Assembly (NCBI GenBank): GCA_021845945.1
Contig: JAJZRD010000017.1
Location: forward strand, 1-33,099
Origin: Chloroflexota bacterium
GTDB lineage: Bacteria; Chloroflexota; UBA6077
Direction: 5' to 3'
DNA length: 33,099 nucleotides
Numbering within the stretch: position 1 is the first letter of the stretch; each line of letters opens with the position of its first letter. Under the pieces are notes generated by a model, which was not told where the DNA came from, made no database searches, and was given only the letters and a program-made list of their open reading frames with translations. Below are positions 15,781 through 25,100 of this stretch, one piece after another. The translations under genes were made by a program, and so were the position numbers.

Positions 15781-16718
15781 CACTTCATCCGAGGGTCGAG
15801 GGCATCCCGGAGGCCGTCGCCAAGGAAGGTGAAGGCCAGCAGGGTGGCGGCGATGGCCAGGGCCGGGAACACCACCAGGTGCGGGTAGGCGAAGATGGCC
15901 TGGTAGCCGTCCTGGATCATGGAGCCCCAGCTCGGGTTGGGGGGTGTGATGCCGATGCCCAGGAAGCTCAGGGTTGCCTCGGTGAAGATCGCCTGGGGGA
16001 TGCCGAAGGTTACCGAGACGATGATGGGGCCGAGGGCGTTGGGCAGCAGGTGCTTCCTGATGATGTGGCCGCTGCCGCCACCGAGGGCTCGGGCGGCATC
16101 CACAAAGTCCCTCTCCTTCAGCGACAGCAGTTGGCCCCGAGTGAGGCGGGTGATGTTCACCCAGTTGACCACGCCGATCGCGAAGAAGATGATCAGCAGC
16201 CCTCCCCAAACGTTCTTGAGAGGGTTCTCACGCAGCACGGTGGAGAGCAGGATGATGAGCAGCAGGTCGGGGAAGGCATAGACGATGTCGGTGAAGCGCA
16301 TCAGAAGGTTGTCGACCCGCCCGCCCGCCAGGGCCGCGATGGCGCCGATAGGGACACCGATGGCAAGGATCACCAGCTGGGTGAAGATGCCGACGGCGAC
16401 GGCCACCCGGGCGCCGTAGATGAGACGGGATAGCTGATCTCGACCCAGATTGTCGGTGCCGAGGAGGTGCCTGGTGCCCGGAGCCTGGAAAACAGCCGAG
16501 TAGTCCTGCTTGGTGGGGCTGTAGGGGGCGATGCTTATCCGGTGGCCGGCAATATCGAGTTCCGCAAACAAGGCCACGACGAGCAGGAGCAGCACAACGA
16601 CGCCGCCCAACACCGCCATACGGTTGCGGATCAGCCGGCGCCAGGCATCGCCCCAGAGGCTGGCCTGACGCCGAGGGGGCGCGGCGAGGTCGATGGAGCG
16701 CGCGGCCGCGGTGGTCAC
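15780..16718 (-). CDS. Peptide/oligopeptide ABC transporter permease, DppC/OppC type
   Basis: A 312-aa inner-membrane permease, one half of the translocation channel of a family 5 (peptide/nickel-type) importer. The N-terminal cytoplasmic part WRRLIRNRMAVLGGVVVLLLLVVALFAEL is typical of the OppC_N domain. A periplasmic loop HLLGTDNLGRDQLSRLIYGAR and several membrane segments follow. The EAA-type loop is DFVDAARALGGGSGHIIRKHLLPN. The start is GTG 16718 with GAGGAG about 7 bases upstream, 12 bases after the partner permease. No ATPase genes (OppD/F) are in the window, so the energising subunits must be encoded elsewhere. Confidence 0.94.
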   Translation of the reverse strand: MTTAAARSIDLAAPPRRQASLWGDAWRRLIRNRMAVLGGVVVLLLLVVALFAELDIAGHRISIAPYSPTKQDYSAVFQAPGTRHLLGTDNLGRDQLSRLIYGARVAVAVGIFTQLVILAIGVPIGAIAALAGGRVDNLLMRFTDIVYAFPDLLLIILLSTVLRENPLKNVWGGLLIIFFAIGVVNWVNITRLTRGQLLSLKERDFVDAARALGGGSGHIIRKHLLPNALGPIIVSVTFGIPQAIFTEATLSFLGIGITPPNPSWGSMIQDGYQAIFAYPHLVVFPALAIAATLLAFTFLGDGLRDALDPRMK

Positions 16719-16730
16719 AGGAGAACTCCT

Positions 16731-17648
16731 CTATTCGTATCGAATGCGCGGGTCGATGAAGGCGTACACCAGGTCGACGAACAGGTTCGCGAAGGCGATC
16801 ACCACGGCGTAGAAGAGGGTGGTGCCCATCAGGAGTCCGTAGTCTCGCGCGAAGATGCCCTGGATGTAGAACTTGCCGATACCTGGTATGGCAAAGATGC
16901 TCTCGATGATGAAGGATCCCGTGATCAGTATGGCGACCCATGGGCCGAGGACGGTGACCACTGGGATCAGGGCGTTCTTGAAAATGTGGCGCCACAGGAT
17001 GACGTTCTCGACCAGCCCCTTGGCCCGGGCGGTTCGGACGTAGTCCTGCCTTATCGCCTCGATCATGCTGGCGCGGGTCATGCGGGCCAGCAGCGCCGCC
17101 GGATAGAAGCCCAGGGCGAGGGCCGGCATGACCACCTTCTGCCAGCTTCCCCACCCTCCCGTGGGGAGCAGGTGCAGCCCCACCGAGAGCACGATCATCA
17201 GCACTATTCCCATGACGAAGTTGGGGACGCTGGCGCCGATGGTGGCAAAGAAGAGACAGAGGTAGTCTACCCAGGAGTTCTGTCGAAGGGCGGCGAGAAC
17301 CCCCAGTGGAATGCCGATCAGGATGGCGATCACTATAGCCGCGGTGGCCAGGGTAGCCGTGACCGGAAAGCCTTCCCGGATGACGTCGGTGACTTTCCGA
17401 TCCTGGTAGATGAAGGAGACACCCAGATCACCCTGGGCAGCGTTGGACAGGAAAGTGAGGTACTGCTCCCACAGCGGCTTGTCCAATCCATACCTGCGGT
17501 TGAGGTTCTCCACCACCTGGGGAGCGAGCTTCTTTTCCCGGTCCCATGGTCCGCCCGGCACCGAGTGCATCAGAACGAAGGTGATGAGGGAGATGAAAAT
17601 GAGAACCGGGATTATCCAGAGCACTCGTCGGATTAAGTATCGTTGCAT
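16731..17648 (-). CDS. Peptide/oligopeptide ABC transporter permease, DppB/OppB type
   Basis: A 305-aa permease pairing with the DppC-type gene downstream. It opens MQRYLIRRVLWIIPVLIFISLITFVL in character and has the HSVPGGPWD and NRRYGLDKPLWEQYLTFL segments typical of DppB. About six membrane spans follow. The EAA loop is DYVRTARAKGLVENVILWRHIFKNALIP, and the tail FVDLVYAFIDPRIRYE is diagnostic. The start is ATG 17648. A gap of about 130 bases with two strong hairpins separates it from the binding-protein gene. Confidence 0.95.
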   Translation of the reverse strand: MQRYLIRRVLWIIPVLIFISLITFVLMHSVPGGPWDREKKLAPQVVENLNRRYGLDKPLWEQYLTFLSNAAQGDLGVSFIYQDRKVTDVIREGFPVTATLATAAIVIAILIGIPLGVLAALRQNSWVDYLCLFFATIGASVPNFVMGIVLMIVLSVGLHLLPTGGWGSWQKVVMPALALGFYPAALLARMTRASMIEAIRQDYVRTARAKGLVENVILWRHIFKNALIPVVTVLGPWVAILITGSFIIESIFAIPGIGKFYIQGIFARDYGLLMGTTLFYAVVIAFANLFVDLVYAFIDPRIRYE

Positions 17649-17680
17649 TGCGACCTACCGGTTACCAGGCGGCATCCAAC

Positions 17681-17756
17681 GGACCGGGGATGGTTGACCC
17701 ACCCCGGTCCGAGGAACCTCGGGCGTAAATGAGGGGCCGGCCGGAAGGCCGGCCCC
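17681..17756 (-). promoter_or_regulatory. Two intercistronic hairpins between the binding-protein and permease genes
   Basis: Hairpin A: GGGGCCGGCC / GGCCGGCCCC, 10 bp with a 4-nt loop, at 17733-17756, just after the oppA stop. Hairpin B: GGACCGGGG / CCCCGGTCC, 9 bp with a 12-nt loop, at 17681-17710. No clear U tract follows either. Such stems commonly stabilise the binding-protein mRNA or damp read-through into the permeases; that role is inferred here. Confidence 0.7.
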
Positions 17757-17778
17757 CAACGGACCGCTGAAGTGCTGG

Positions 17779-19563
17779 TTAGTGTTTGGCCAACCAGATC
17801 TTGTCGCTGGAGTACTGGCCCGGGAAGGCGCTGCCGTCCATCCCCGTGAAGTAGACGTCCTTCACGTAGGGCTTGACCAGGACGAAGTTCTCGTCGTGGA
17901 ACAGGAAGATGATCACCGCGTCGTCCACGACCGTCTTCTGCGCCTGGGCCCACATGTCCATGCGCTTCTTCTGGTCCGGCTCGGCGATGGCCTTCTTCAT
18001 CAGGTCATCCAGCTGGGGATTGCTGTAGTAGGTGTGGTTGTTGCCCGCACCTGTGCCGAACAGCTCGGGAAGCCAGTTGTCGGGATCCGGGTAGTCGGCG
18101 TTCCAACCGTAGAAGCCCATCATGTACTGGCCCTTGTTGACCGACTCGCTGAAGGCCTTGGGCTCCATGGGCTCCAGCTTCACGTCGATGCCCAGATTGT
18201 CCTTCCACTGCTGCTGAGCAAACTGAGCTATGATCGGGTTGTTGCGGGTGTTCGCGTACTGGAAGGTGATCGCTGGCAGACCTTTGCCATCATGGAAGCC
18301 GGCGTCGGCCAGGAACTTCTTCGCCTTCGCGGCGTCGAACTTGTACTGCGTGCCGAGGTCGGACTGATAGCCGGGGTTTCCAGGCGGGATCCAGCTGTAT
18401 GCCGGCTTGCCAACGCCCTGGCGAACCTGGTTGATCAGGGCGTCTCGGTCGATGGCCGTCGAGAAGGCCCGACGCACGTTCACGTTGTCGAAGGGCTTCT
18501 GCTTGTTGTTGAACTGTATGGCGAAGGTCGACAGCCTGGGGCTGCGGTTCAGCTGCTTGCTGAGGGTCGGGTCCTTCTGAACCTGGGTGATGAGCGCGTT
18601 GGGGACCTTGCCGATCTCGCGCTCACCGTTCAGGTAGGCAGCGTACTCAGCCTGAGCGTCGGTGACCATGGTCATGACGATCTTCTGCAGCTTCGGCTTC
18701 CCGCCGTAGTAGTTCTCGTTGGCCACGAGGGTGATGTGATCCTGATGGACCCACTCGGTCAGCTTGTAGGGGCCGTTGCCGATGTAGGTCTTGGGGTCCT
18801 CGGTCCACTTGTCGGGCTTGTCGGCAGTGCTGTTGGCCTTGATGATATCCTCGCGGACGGGGAACATAGGCCAGAGGGCGGCCAGATCGTTGAAGCTGGC
18901 CCGCGGATCCTTCAGCTTGACCTGCAGGGTGTAGTCGTCGACAGCCTTGATGCCGACGGCATCCCGCAGGGCCTGGAGCTTGGCCGGATCCTTCTCCTTG
19001 GAGCTGTTGTACTCCTCGGCGCCGACTACGGTGTAGTAGAAGGAGGCGTACTCGGCGGTCAGGGCCGGATCGAGGCTCCTCTTGAGGGAGTACTCGAAGT
19101 CCTTAGCCGTCACCGGCTTGCCGTCGCTATACTTGACGTCGTTTCGCAGCTTGAAGGTGTAGGTCTTGCCATCCGCCGAAATTCCACCGTTGGCAACGGT
19201 AGGAACTTCCTTAGCCACGGCCGGGATCAGATTGAGGTCCTTGTCGAACTTCAACAGGCCCTCGAACATCTGCCGGAGAACGGCGATGGAGGTGTCCCAC
19301 GAGGCCAGATCGGGATCCAGCGTGGGCGGCTCACCGTCGATGTTGATGCGGAAGGTCTGGTTCGCGTCCATCTCGGCGGCTGGAGCAGCTGCAGCCGGAG
19401 CAGAGGTCGCGCCCGGGGCCGCTGGAGCAGCCGGCGCCTTAGTGGCCTGAGCCGCTGGAGCCGCAGTGGGTGCCGCCGTGGGCTGGGATTGGCACGCTGC
19501 GAGCAACAGGGCAAGGGAAAACAGCATGACCAGAGGGGCAGCTAATCTCGCAAGCCTAGACAC
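17779..19563 (-). CDS. Family 5 extracellular solute-binding lipoprotein (peptide ABC transporter)
   Basis: A 594-aa SBP_bac_5 protein that captures the ligand, probably a peptide, for the downstream permeases. A lipoprotein signal peptide ends in LAAC with the lipidated Cys at residue 24. An Ala/Pro-rich flexible linker (about 29-64) comes next, then GEPPTLDPDLASWDT, FKLRNDVKYSDGKPVTAKDFEYSLKR and VRRAFSTAIDRDALI segments of the family. GWNADYPDPDNWLPELF lies near the C-terminus. The start is GTG 19563 with AAGGAG 6-7 bases upstream, and a good sigma70 promoter lies about 70 bases further up. It leads a likely five-gene unit with two permeases, the amidohydrolase and thpR. Ligand specificity is unknown. 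Confidence 0.94.
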   Translation of the reverse strand: MSRLARLAAPLVMLFSLALLLAACQSQPTAAPTAAPAAQATKAPAAPAAPGATSAPAAAAPAAEMDANQTFRINIDGEPPTLDPDLASWDTSIAVLRQMFEGLLKFDKDLNLIPAVAKEVPTVANGGISADGKTYTFKLRNDVKYSDGKPVTAKDFEYSLKRSLDPALTAEYASFYYTVVGAEEYNSSKEKDPAKLQALRDAVGIKAVDDYTLQVKLKDPRASFNDLAALWPMFPVREDIIKANSTADKPDKWTEDPKTYIGNGPYKLTEWVHQDHITLVANENYYGGKPKLQKIVMTMVTDAQAEYAAYLNGEREIGKVPNALITQVQKDPTLSKQLNRSPRLSTFAIQFNNKQKPFDNVNVRRAFSTAIDRDALINQVRQGVGKPAYSWIPPGNPGYQSDLGTQYKFDAAKAKKFLADAGFHDGKGLPAITFQYANTRNNPIIAQFAQQQWKDNLGIDVKLEPMEPKAFSESVNKGQYMMGFYGWNADYPDPDNWLPELFGTGAGNNHTYYSNPQLDDLMKKAIAEPDQKKRMDMWAQAQKTVVDDAVIIFLFHDENFVLVKPYVKDVYFTGMDGSAFPGQYSSDKIWLAKH

Positions 19564-19628
19564 TTGCTTCTCCTTTCTAGAAAATGCGTCGGGGATGAAT
19601 TCTTGTGGCTAGGTGGGCAACCGGCGCC

Positions 19629-19656
19629 ATCATATCACTTTCGTAATGAAAGTCAA
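19629..19656 (-). promoter_or_regulatory. Promoter of the ABC transporter unit with a palindrome in its spacer
   Basis: On the minus strand, TTGACT (19651-19656), a 16-base spacer and TATGAT (19629-19634). A perfect 6-bp-arm inverted repeat ACTTTC-GTAAT-GAAAGT spans 19637-19653, lying over the spacer and part of the -35. That is a plausible operator position, though no regulator gene is nearby. Confidence 0.75.
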
Positions 19657-19729
19657 CCGGAGTGCTAGTCTGCTGTCGCTAAGTAGATTAGCCGGGGCTA
19701 TAGATCAGCATTAAACAAGGGAAGTCGCT

Positions 19730-20095
19730 ATGAATCTGAAGAAGCTGCGACGAAATCTGATGATGGGCATCCTGTTGAGGTTGAGCGACGGGCTGGCGAT
19801 GCTGCTGCTGTCGTCGGTGGGGGCTGTGGCCTTCCAGCTGGGGCTGGAGGTGTTGGCCGCGATCCTGGCGCTGGCGACCCTGGTGGGTTCCCTATCGATG
19901 CTGCCCGGTGGGCTCGGAGCCGCCGAGGGGAGCGTCGCCGTGCTGCTGGTATCCACGGTAGGCCTGGCCTCCGACCCGGCGGTAGCGGCGACTCTCCTGA
20001 TACGGCTCTGCACCCTCTGGTTTGGCGTCAGCGTTGGACTGGTGGCCCTGGGGCTGCTGCTCAGGCGGACGGAGATCGGGGCGGAAGCAGCGTAG
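19730..20095 (+). CDS. Short remnant of a UPF0104/LPG-synthase-TM flippase-like membrane protein
   Basis: A 121-aa, very hydrophobic protein. Its sequence LATLVGSLSMLPGGLGAAEG, followed by SVAVLLVSTVGLASDPAVAATLLIRLCTLWFGVSVGLVALGLLLRR in pattern, matches the C-terminal third of the UPF0104 family. That family covers the lysylphosphatidylglycerol synthase membrane region and AglD-like proteins, which are normally around 300-350 aa. The N-terminal two thirds is missing and the upstream DNA does not encode it in any frame seen. The start is ATG 19730 with AAGGGA about 7 bases before it, so it may still be translated. It may be a decayed gene or a miniature derivative. The family is often linked to glycosyltransferase loci, like the array that follows. 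Confidence 0.65.
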   Translation: MNLKKLRRNLMMGILLRLSDGLAMLLLSSVGAVAFQLGLEVLAAILALATLVGSLSMLPGGLGAAEGSVAVLLVSTVGLASDPAVAATLLIRLCTLWFGVSVGLVALGLLLRRTEIGAEAA

Positions 20096-20110
20096 CTCGG
20101 GTCGCAAACC

Positions 20111-20443
20111 CTAGTCAGGATGCCCCGAGTCCCCTTCCTCCGACTCCTCTTCCCCCTCCTGGAGGTCCGGGTCGCTGTACATGCCCAGCTCGCGCCCCAG
20201 GTACACGGACACGACGAAGTCGTCTCGCGGCAGGTCCGCCGTCCAGACGAGGTCGTCGTCGATCCTGCCGATCAACTCCGTGATCTCCTGCTCCTCCAAC
20301 TCCTTCTCGACGATTAGGACGCCGTAGACGACGGCGTGGGTGAAGTGCAGGTCGACCCGGGCGATAGGCTCCTCGCCCTGGCTGATGAGGTAGGCCTCGG
20401 AACGGGTGGTGCGGCAGATCCGGTCGAAATGTATGTCCTCCAT
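20111..20443 (-). CDS. Small acidic protein of unknown function
   Basis: I do not recognise a named family. The 110-aa protein starts MEDIHFDRICRTTRSEAYLI, has a central YGVLIVEKELEEQEITELIGRIDDDLVW segment, and ends in a strongly acidic tail (EGEEESEEGDSGHPD). There are no membrane spans or signal peptide. ATG 20443 is chosen because GAGGGGGGA lies just upstream; the frame stays open further but without support. A promoter TTGACC-18-TATTAT lies about 70 bases upstream, giving a monocistronic unit that converges on the flippase remnant with 15 bases between stops. The good start signals argue that it is real. Confidence 0.75.
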   Translation of the reverse strand: MEDIHFDRICRTTRSEAYLISQGEEPIARVDLHFTHAVVYGVLIVEKELEEQEITELIGRIDDDLVWTADLPRDDFVVSVYLGRELGMYSDPDLQEGEEESEEGDSGHPD

Positions 20444-20511
20444 GATCCCCCCTCGATGCGCCGGGCGCTGCTGGTGCCGGCTTCTTCCCTCTGAGTTGTT
20501 GTTATTGCCGC

Positions 20512-20541
20512 ATAATAGCCGAGCGGCGGGACCGCGGTCAA
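20512..20541 (-). promoter_or_regulatory. Sigma70-type promoter of the small acidic protein gene
   Basis: Minus-strand TTGACC (20536-20541), an 18-base spacer and TATTAT (20512-20517). Confidence 0.7.
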
Positions 20542-20615
20542 CGCGAGAACGGTCCACCGATAGGGCGGGCGATCGGCCTGACAATAGCGTCATCTGATGA
20601 CGAGCATTTTCATCC

Positions 20616-20644
20616 TTGACCGCACGTGGCCGAAGGCATTACCT
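20616..20644 (+). promoter_or_regulatory. Possible promoter of the membrane-glycosyltransferase array
   Basis: TTGACC (20616-20621), a 17-base spacer and TTACCT (20639-20644), about 50 bases before the first gene of the array. The -10 is weak, so this is tentative. Confidence 0.4.
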
Positions 20645-20693
20645 TTTGTGTCGACAGCCTGCAACAGATCGGGGAGGCAGTAAGACCCTTTAG

Positions 20694-22173
20694 ATGGCAG
20701 CGACAACAGGGCAGAGAAGCCTGCGGGGACGCCCGCTGGTGATCGGCGTTCTCTCGGTTGCTCTTGCCATCTGGGCGCAGAGCTTCGTTGCCGGTCACGA
20801 GTTCCCATACGATGGGCTGCTGCTATACGCTGTTGCCCTGATCCTCGCTGCTCGGGCCTTCGAGTTTCCTCCGAAAGGGTCGGCGAACGGGAGGACCGCG
20901 GCGCCCGTCGTCGACGGTACGCGTCGGTGGACGGTCGACCGTTCCGTTGCCCCGGTGGGCGCCTTCGCCCTGGCCGCTAACCTGCTCGCCCTCCGACTCT
21001 TCGCTGCCAACAGCAACCCCTCCGCCGCCTGGGTCCTGTATGCCGGAAGCGTCGTGGCGACGCCTGTGGCCGTATGGCTGGCGTCGGGGCGTCGACGGCC
21101 TCGCCCGTTGAGGGACTGGGATCTCACCGAAGCGGCCGCCCTGGGCGTCGTGCTGCTGGTAGCCGCCGCCTTCCGGCTGTTCCGCATCGACTCGCTCCCC
21201 TTCGGCCTCTGGTGGGACGAGGCCTCGTATGGCCTTCAGGTGCTCCACATCATGAACGACCCCAGTTACAGGCCGGTGTTCGTCGGGGGCGCCTCTCAGA
21301 TGCCCGCTCTGATGTGGTACGTGATGATCCCCTTCTTCGCCGCCTTCGGGCCGACTCCCCTGGGGTTGAGGATCGCCTCCGCCACCGCCGGAGTGCTGGG
21401 CGTGCTGGCGGTCTACCTGCTGAGTCGCGAGCTGTTTGGGAAGCGAACCGGTTTCGTCGCCGGCCTTCTGCTCGCAGTAATGGCCTGGCACGTCAACTGG
21501 AGCCGGATCGGGATGGCCGGAGTGTGGTCGGTGGCGCTGGACGCCCCTGTCGGCTCTCTTCCTGATCCGGGCGCTGCGCACCGGCAGCTGGCTCAGCTTC
21601 GCCCTGGCCGGGACCGCGCTCGGCCTGGGGCTGAACATGTACTACTCGTCGCGCCTGATGCCCCTGGTGCTGGCCCTCTACGTCGGCCACCGGGTCCTGG
21701 CGGAGCGAGCCAACTTCTTCAGGAGACAGCTGGGTGGGCTGGTGGTCTTCTGTGTAACGTTTCTGATCACGGTGAGCCCACTGGCTGAGTACGCCGTTCA
21801 GCACCCTGCCGATTTCAACTCGCGCACCGAAACTGTGACGGTCTTCAAAGAGGCAGCGGACAGCCATTCTTACCAGCCTGTCGTGGAGAACCTCCGCAAA
21901 CACCTGCTGATGTTCCAGTACGCGGGGGACCGAAATGGGAGGCACAACCTGCCCGGGGCCCCGATGCTGGACCAGGTGATGGCCGCCCTGTTCGGTCTCG
22001 GGCTGATGATGGTGGCCCTCCGTGTCCACGCGCGAGAGGGCTTCTTCTTGGCCGGCTGGTTCGCGGTCATGCTGGCCGGGGGTGTCTTCTCCCTCTCTTT
22101 CGAGGCACCCCAGGGATACCGGACGATCGACGAGGTGACTGCGGTTGCGCTTCTGTATAGAATAGCGCCATGA
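20694..22173 (+). pseudogene. GT39/PMT-like membrane glycosyltransferase, frameshifted and 3'-truncated
   Basis: Two frames together encode one GT-C-type membrane protein of roughly 490 aa. Frame one (from ATG 20694) holds hydrophobic segments, FRIDSLPFGLWWDEASYGLQ with the acidic pair DE expected in the first outer loop, and NWSRIGMAGVWSVAL. Near 21540 one extra base shifts the frame. From 21541 the protein continues as TPLSALFLIRALRTGSW, then LGLGLNMYYSSRLMPLVLALYVG, an evident family continuation. The product ends at 22173 just after APQGYRTIDEVTAVALLYRIAP, earlier than such proteins normally do. Its stop overlaps the start of the next gene. The shift could be a base error in the sequence, but the short C-terminus is independent of that. 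Confidence 0.75.
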
Positions 22174-25100
22174 ACGTTCTCCCATCCAACCGGGTTTCCG
22201 CCTCTTCGGGGTCTGTCTCCCTTTCTGCGCCTGCCAGGTTGGTACTAGTCGCCATCCTCGTTCTTGCTGCTCTGGTTCGGCTGTACGGCCTCAACTGGGA
22301 CGCGAATCAGCACCTCCACCCCGACGAGCGGTTCATCGTCATGGTGACGATGGATCGGATCAGCCTCCCCTTTCCCAACCTGGGAGACGGCCATCTGGGG
22401 GATCCGCGCCGCAGCACCCTGAACCCCCGCTCCGCCGATCCCGCGACGGGACAGCCCCGCAACTTCGCCTATGGCTCGCTGCCCCTCTACCTGCTGAAGC
22501 TGTCGGGGCATCTCCTTCGCCCCCTCTGGCCGGGGTCCGAAGGGTTCGACGGTCTGACCCTGCTGGGGCGGCTGTTGTCGGCCATCTTCGACCTGGGAAC
22601 GATCCTCCTGGCCTTCCTGATGGCGAGGCGGACGTACGGCCTGCTCGCCGGTCTGCTCGCCTCGCTCCTCCTCAGCCTCACCGTGCTGGATATTCAGCTC
22701 TCTCACTTCTACGCCTCCGATACCCTGCTCACCTTCTTCCTGATGCTGACCCTGTTTCTGGGGTTGCGGGTGCTGGAGAAACCCTCGGGGGGCCGGATCG
22801 TTCTGATGGGCATGGCGGCGGGGCTGGCCATGGCATGCAAGGTCTCCGCGGCGCCAGTGCTGCTTCCCGTGGGGCTGGCGTGCCTCCTGGCGAACTACGG
22901 AATAGGCGCTGGCCCGGGCGAGCGGTGGGCGCGGGCGCTCCCCGGGGCGATCCTGGCCTCGCTGGTCGCCGGCGGTGTGTTCCTGCTGTTCCAGCCCTAC
23001 GCCCTGCTGGATCCGCAGCCCTTCCTGCGGGACATCCAGAACGAGGGGGACATGGTCCGGGGGATCTCGGTGTTGCCCTACACCATCCAGTATCTCCGGA
23101 CACCGCCGGTGGTGTACCAGGTCGGCACCCTCTTTTTCTGGACTGCGGGCCCGGCGCTGACGGCGGCGGCCGTGGCGGGCTTGGTGGCTTACCTCGTTCG
23201 GCTCTTCAGGCGGCGCGTTGCCGCCGAGTGGGTGCTGGCCGGCTGGCTCGTCCCCTATCTGGCGATCAACCTCAGCTTCCAGGTGAAGTTCGCCCGGTAC
23301 ATGCTGCCGGTGGCGCCCATCCTGGTGATCCTGGCGGCTGCCGGCCTGGTGGCCCTCTGGAGGCGGACGGATTCCTCCGCCAGGAGCGAGCGCACAGCGG
23401 TGTCAGAGGTCGCGGCCGAGGAGCAGACCTCAGCGGTCGTTGGCGACGGGCACGGACGGCTCCGCGCGCGGCTTTGGGGCAGCTTGCCCGCGCTGTTGCT
23501 GCTGCTGGTGCTCGTTGGAACGGCGGTTCAAGCGGCCGGCTTCCTCTCCATCTACTCCAGGGAGCACACCAGGGTCGAGGCCAGCCGGTGGATCTACGAC
23601 AACGTGCCCCGGGGCGCCGGCCTGGGCAGCGAGCACTGGGACGATGCTCTTCCCCTGAACCTGTCCGACCGGCCGGGCCGGCAGGCCGACTACCGGATCG
23701 CGACCCTGCCGATGTACGACCCGGATACTCCCGATAAGCGTCGCGCCCTGGTTCAGAGCCTGTCCCAGATCGACTACATCGTCCTGTCCAGCAACCGGCT
23801 TTACGGCTCGATAGCCAAGGTTCCAGAGAGCTACCCGATGGCGTCGGCCTACTACACCCTCCTCTTCCAGGGGAAGCTGGGGTTCGACCTGGTGGCCACC
23901 TTCGCCTCTTACCCCACCGTAGGACCCCTCCAGGCGGTGGACGACATGGCAGACGAGAGCTTCACCGTCTACGACCACCCGAAGGTGCTGATCTTCAAGA
24001 AGAGCCCCACCTTCTCTCCGGATAGGGTCCAGCAGCTGCTGGGCGCCATCCCCCTGGACCGCATCGTACCCCTGAAGCAGATCCAGTCCGGGGGCAGCGG
24101 CCTGTTGCTGAGCGAGGAGCGGCGGGCCGTGGAGGATCAGGGCGGGACCTGGTCCTCCCTGTACGATCCCGATGGCGTCACCAACCGGCTGCCGACCCTC
24201 TTCTGGTGGCTGGCCCTCGAGCTGCTGGGACTGCTGGCGCTTCCCCTGGCGTGGCGGATCTTCGCCTGCTTCCCGGACCGGGGCTACGGCCTGGCCAAGG
24301 TGCTGGGTCTGCTGGGGGTGAGCTACCTGGCGTGGCTGCTGCCCAGCCTGCATCTGGTGCCCTTCGGGCGGCTCTCCATCCTGCTGGGGATGGCGGTGCT
24401 GGGGCTGATCGGCGTCGCGGTCCTCCGCGCCGAGGGCGGCGCCTTTCGCCGCTTCTACCTGGCCCACCGCGGGGTGGTTCTGGTACACGAACTGCTGTTT
24501 CTGGGTGCCTTCGCCCTCTTCTGGTTCATACGGGTCCGCAACCCCGACCTGTGGCATCTGAACTTCGGCGGGGAGAAGCCGATGGAGTTCGCCTTCCTGA
24601 ATGCCGTGGCCAAGTCCACCTACTTCCCGCCCTACGATCCCTGGATGGCCGGTGGATACATAAACTACTACTACTTTGGCTACGTCATGGTCGCGACGGT
24701 TATGCGGCTCACCGGAATCGTTCCCGCCGTAGCCTTCAACCTGGCGATCCCCTCCATCTTCGCACTGACCGCCGCGGGGTTGTACTCCTTTGGGTTCAAC
24801 TTCGTCCTGGTCTCCCGCCGCCTGGTGGCTCGCGCTCTGCCGGACCGCGCGATCCTGGCGGGCCTCGCGACGGCGCTGGTCGTGCTGATCGCCGGGAACC
24901 TGGACGGCCCGACGCAGGTCCTCGAGGCTCTCCGGAGGCTGGGCGGCCTGCAGTTCAAGAGCACTCTGCCCATGGTGGAGGGGACCGTCAAGGCCTTAGC
25001 GGGCGTCTGGGCCGTGCTGTCTGGTGGTAGGGTGCTTCCGGCCTTCGACTTCTGGAGGTCCACCCGCATCATCGGTCCGGAGAACCCCACGCCGATCACG

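Noticed and set aside
17681..17756. Rho-independent terminator after the solute-binding protein gene
   Set aside because: The stems are strong but neither is followed by a U tract on the minus strand, and the permeases downstream need read-through. Listed as intercistronic hairpins instead.
21531..21545. Programmed ribosomal frameshift in the GT39-like gene
   Set aside because: No slippery heptamer or clear downstream structure was seen, and the gene is also truncated at its 3' end. Mutation or sequence error is simpler.
22141..22170. Promoter directly before the PMT-DUF2298 fusion gene (TATAGA near 22157)
   Set aside because: No acceptable -35 lies at 16-18 bases, and the stop/start overlap with the preceding gene supports read-through instead.
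22835..23737. 300-aa alternative frame within the PMT half of the fusion gene
   Set aside because: Arg/Gly/Ala-rich shadow of the true frame. The true frame carries continuous membrane segments and motifs.
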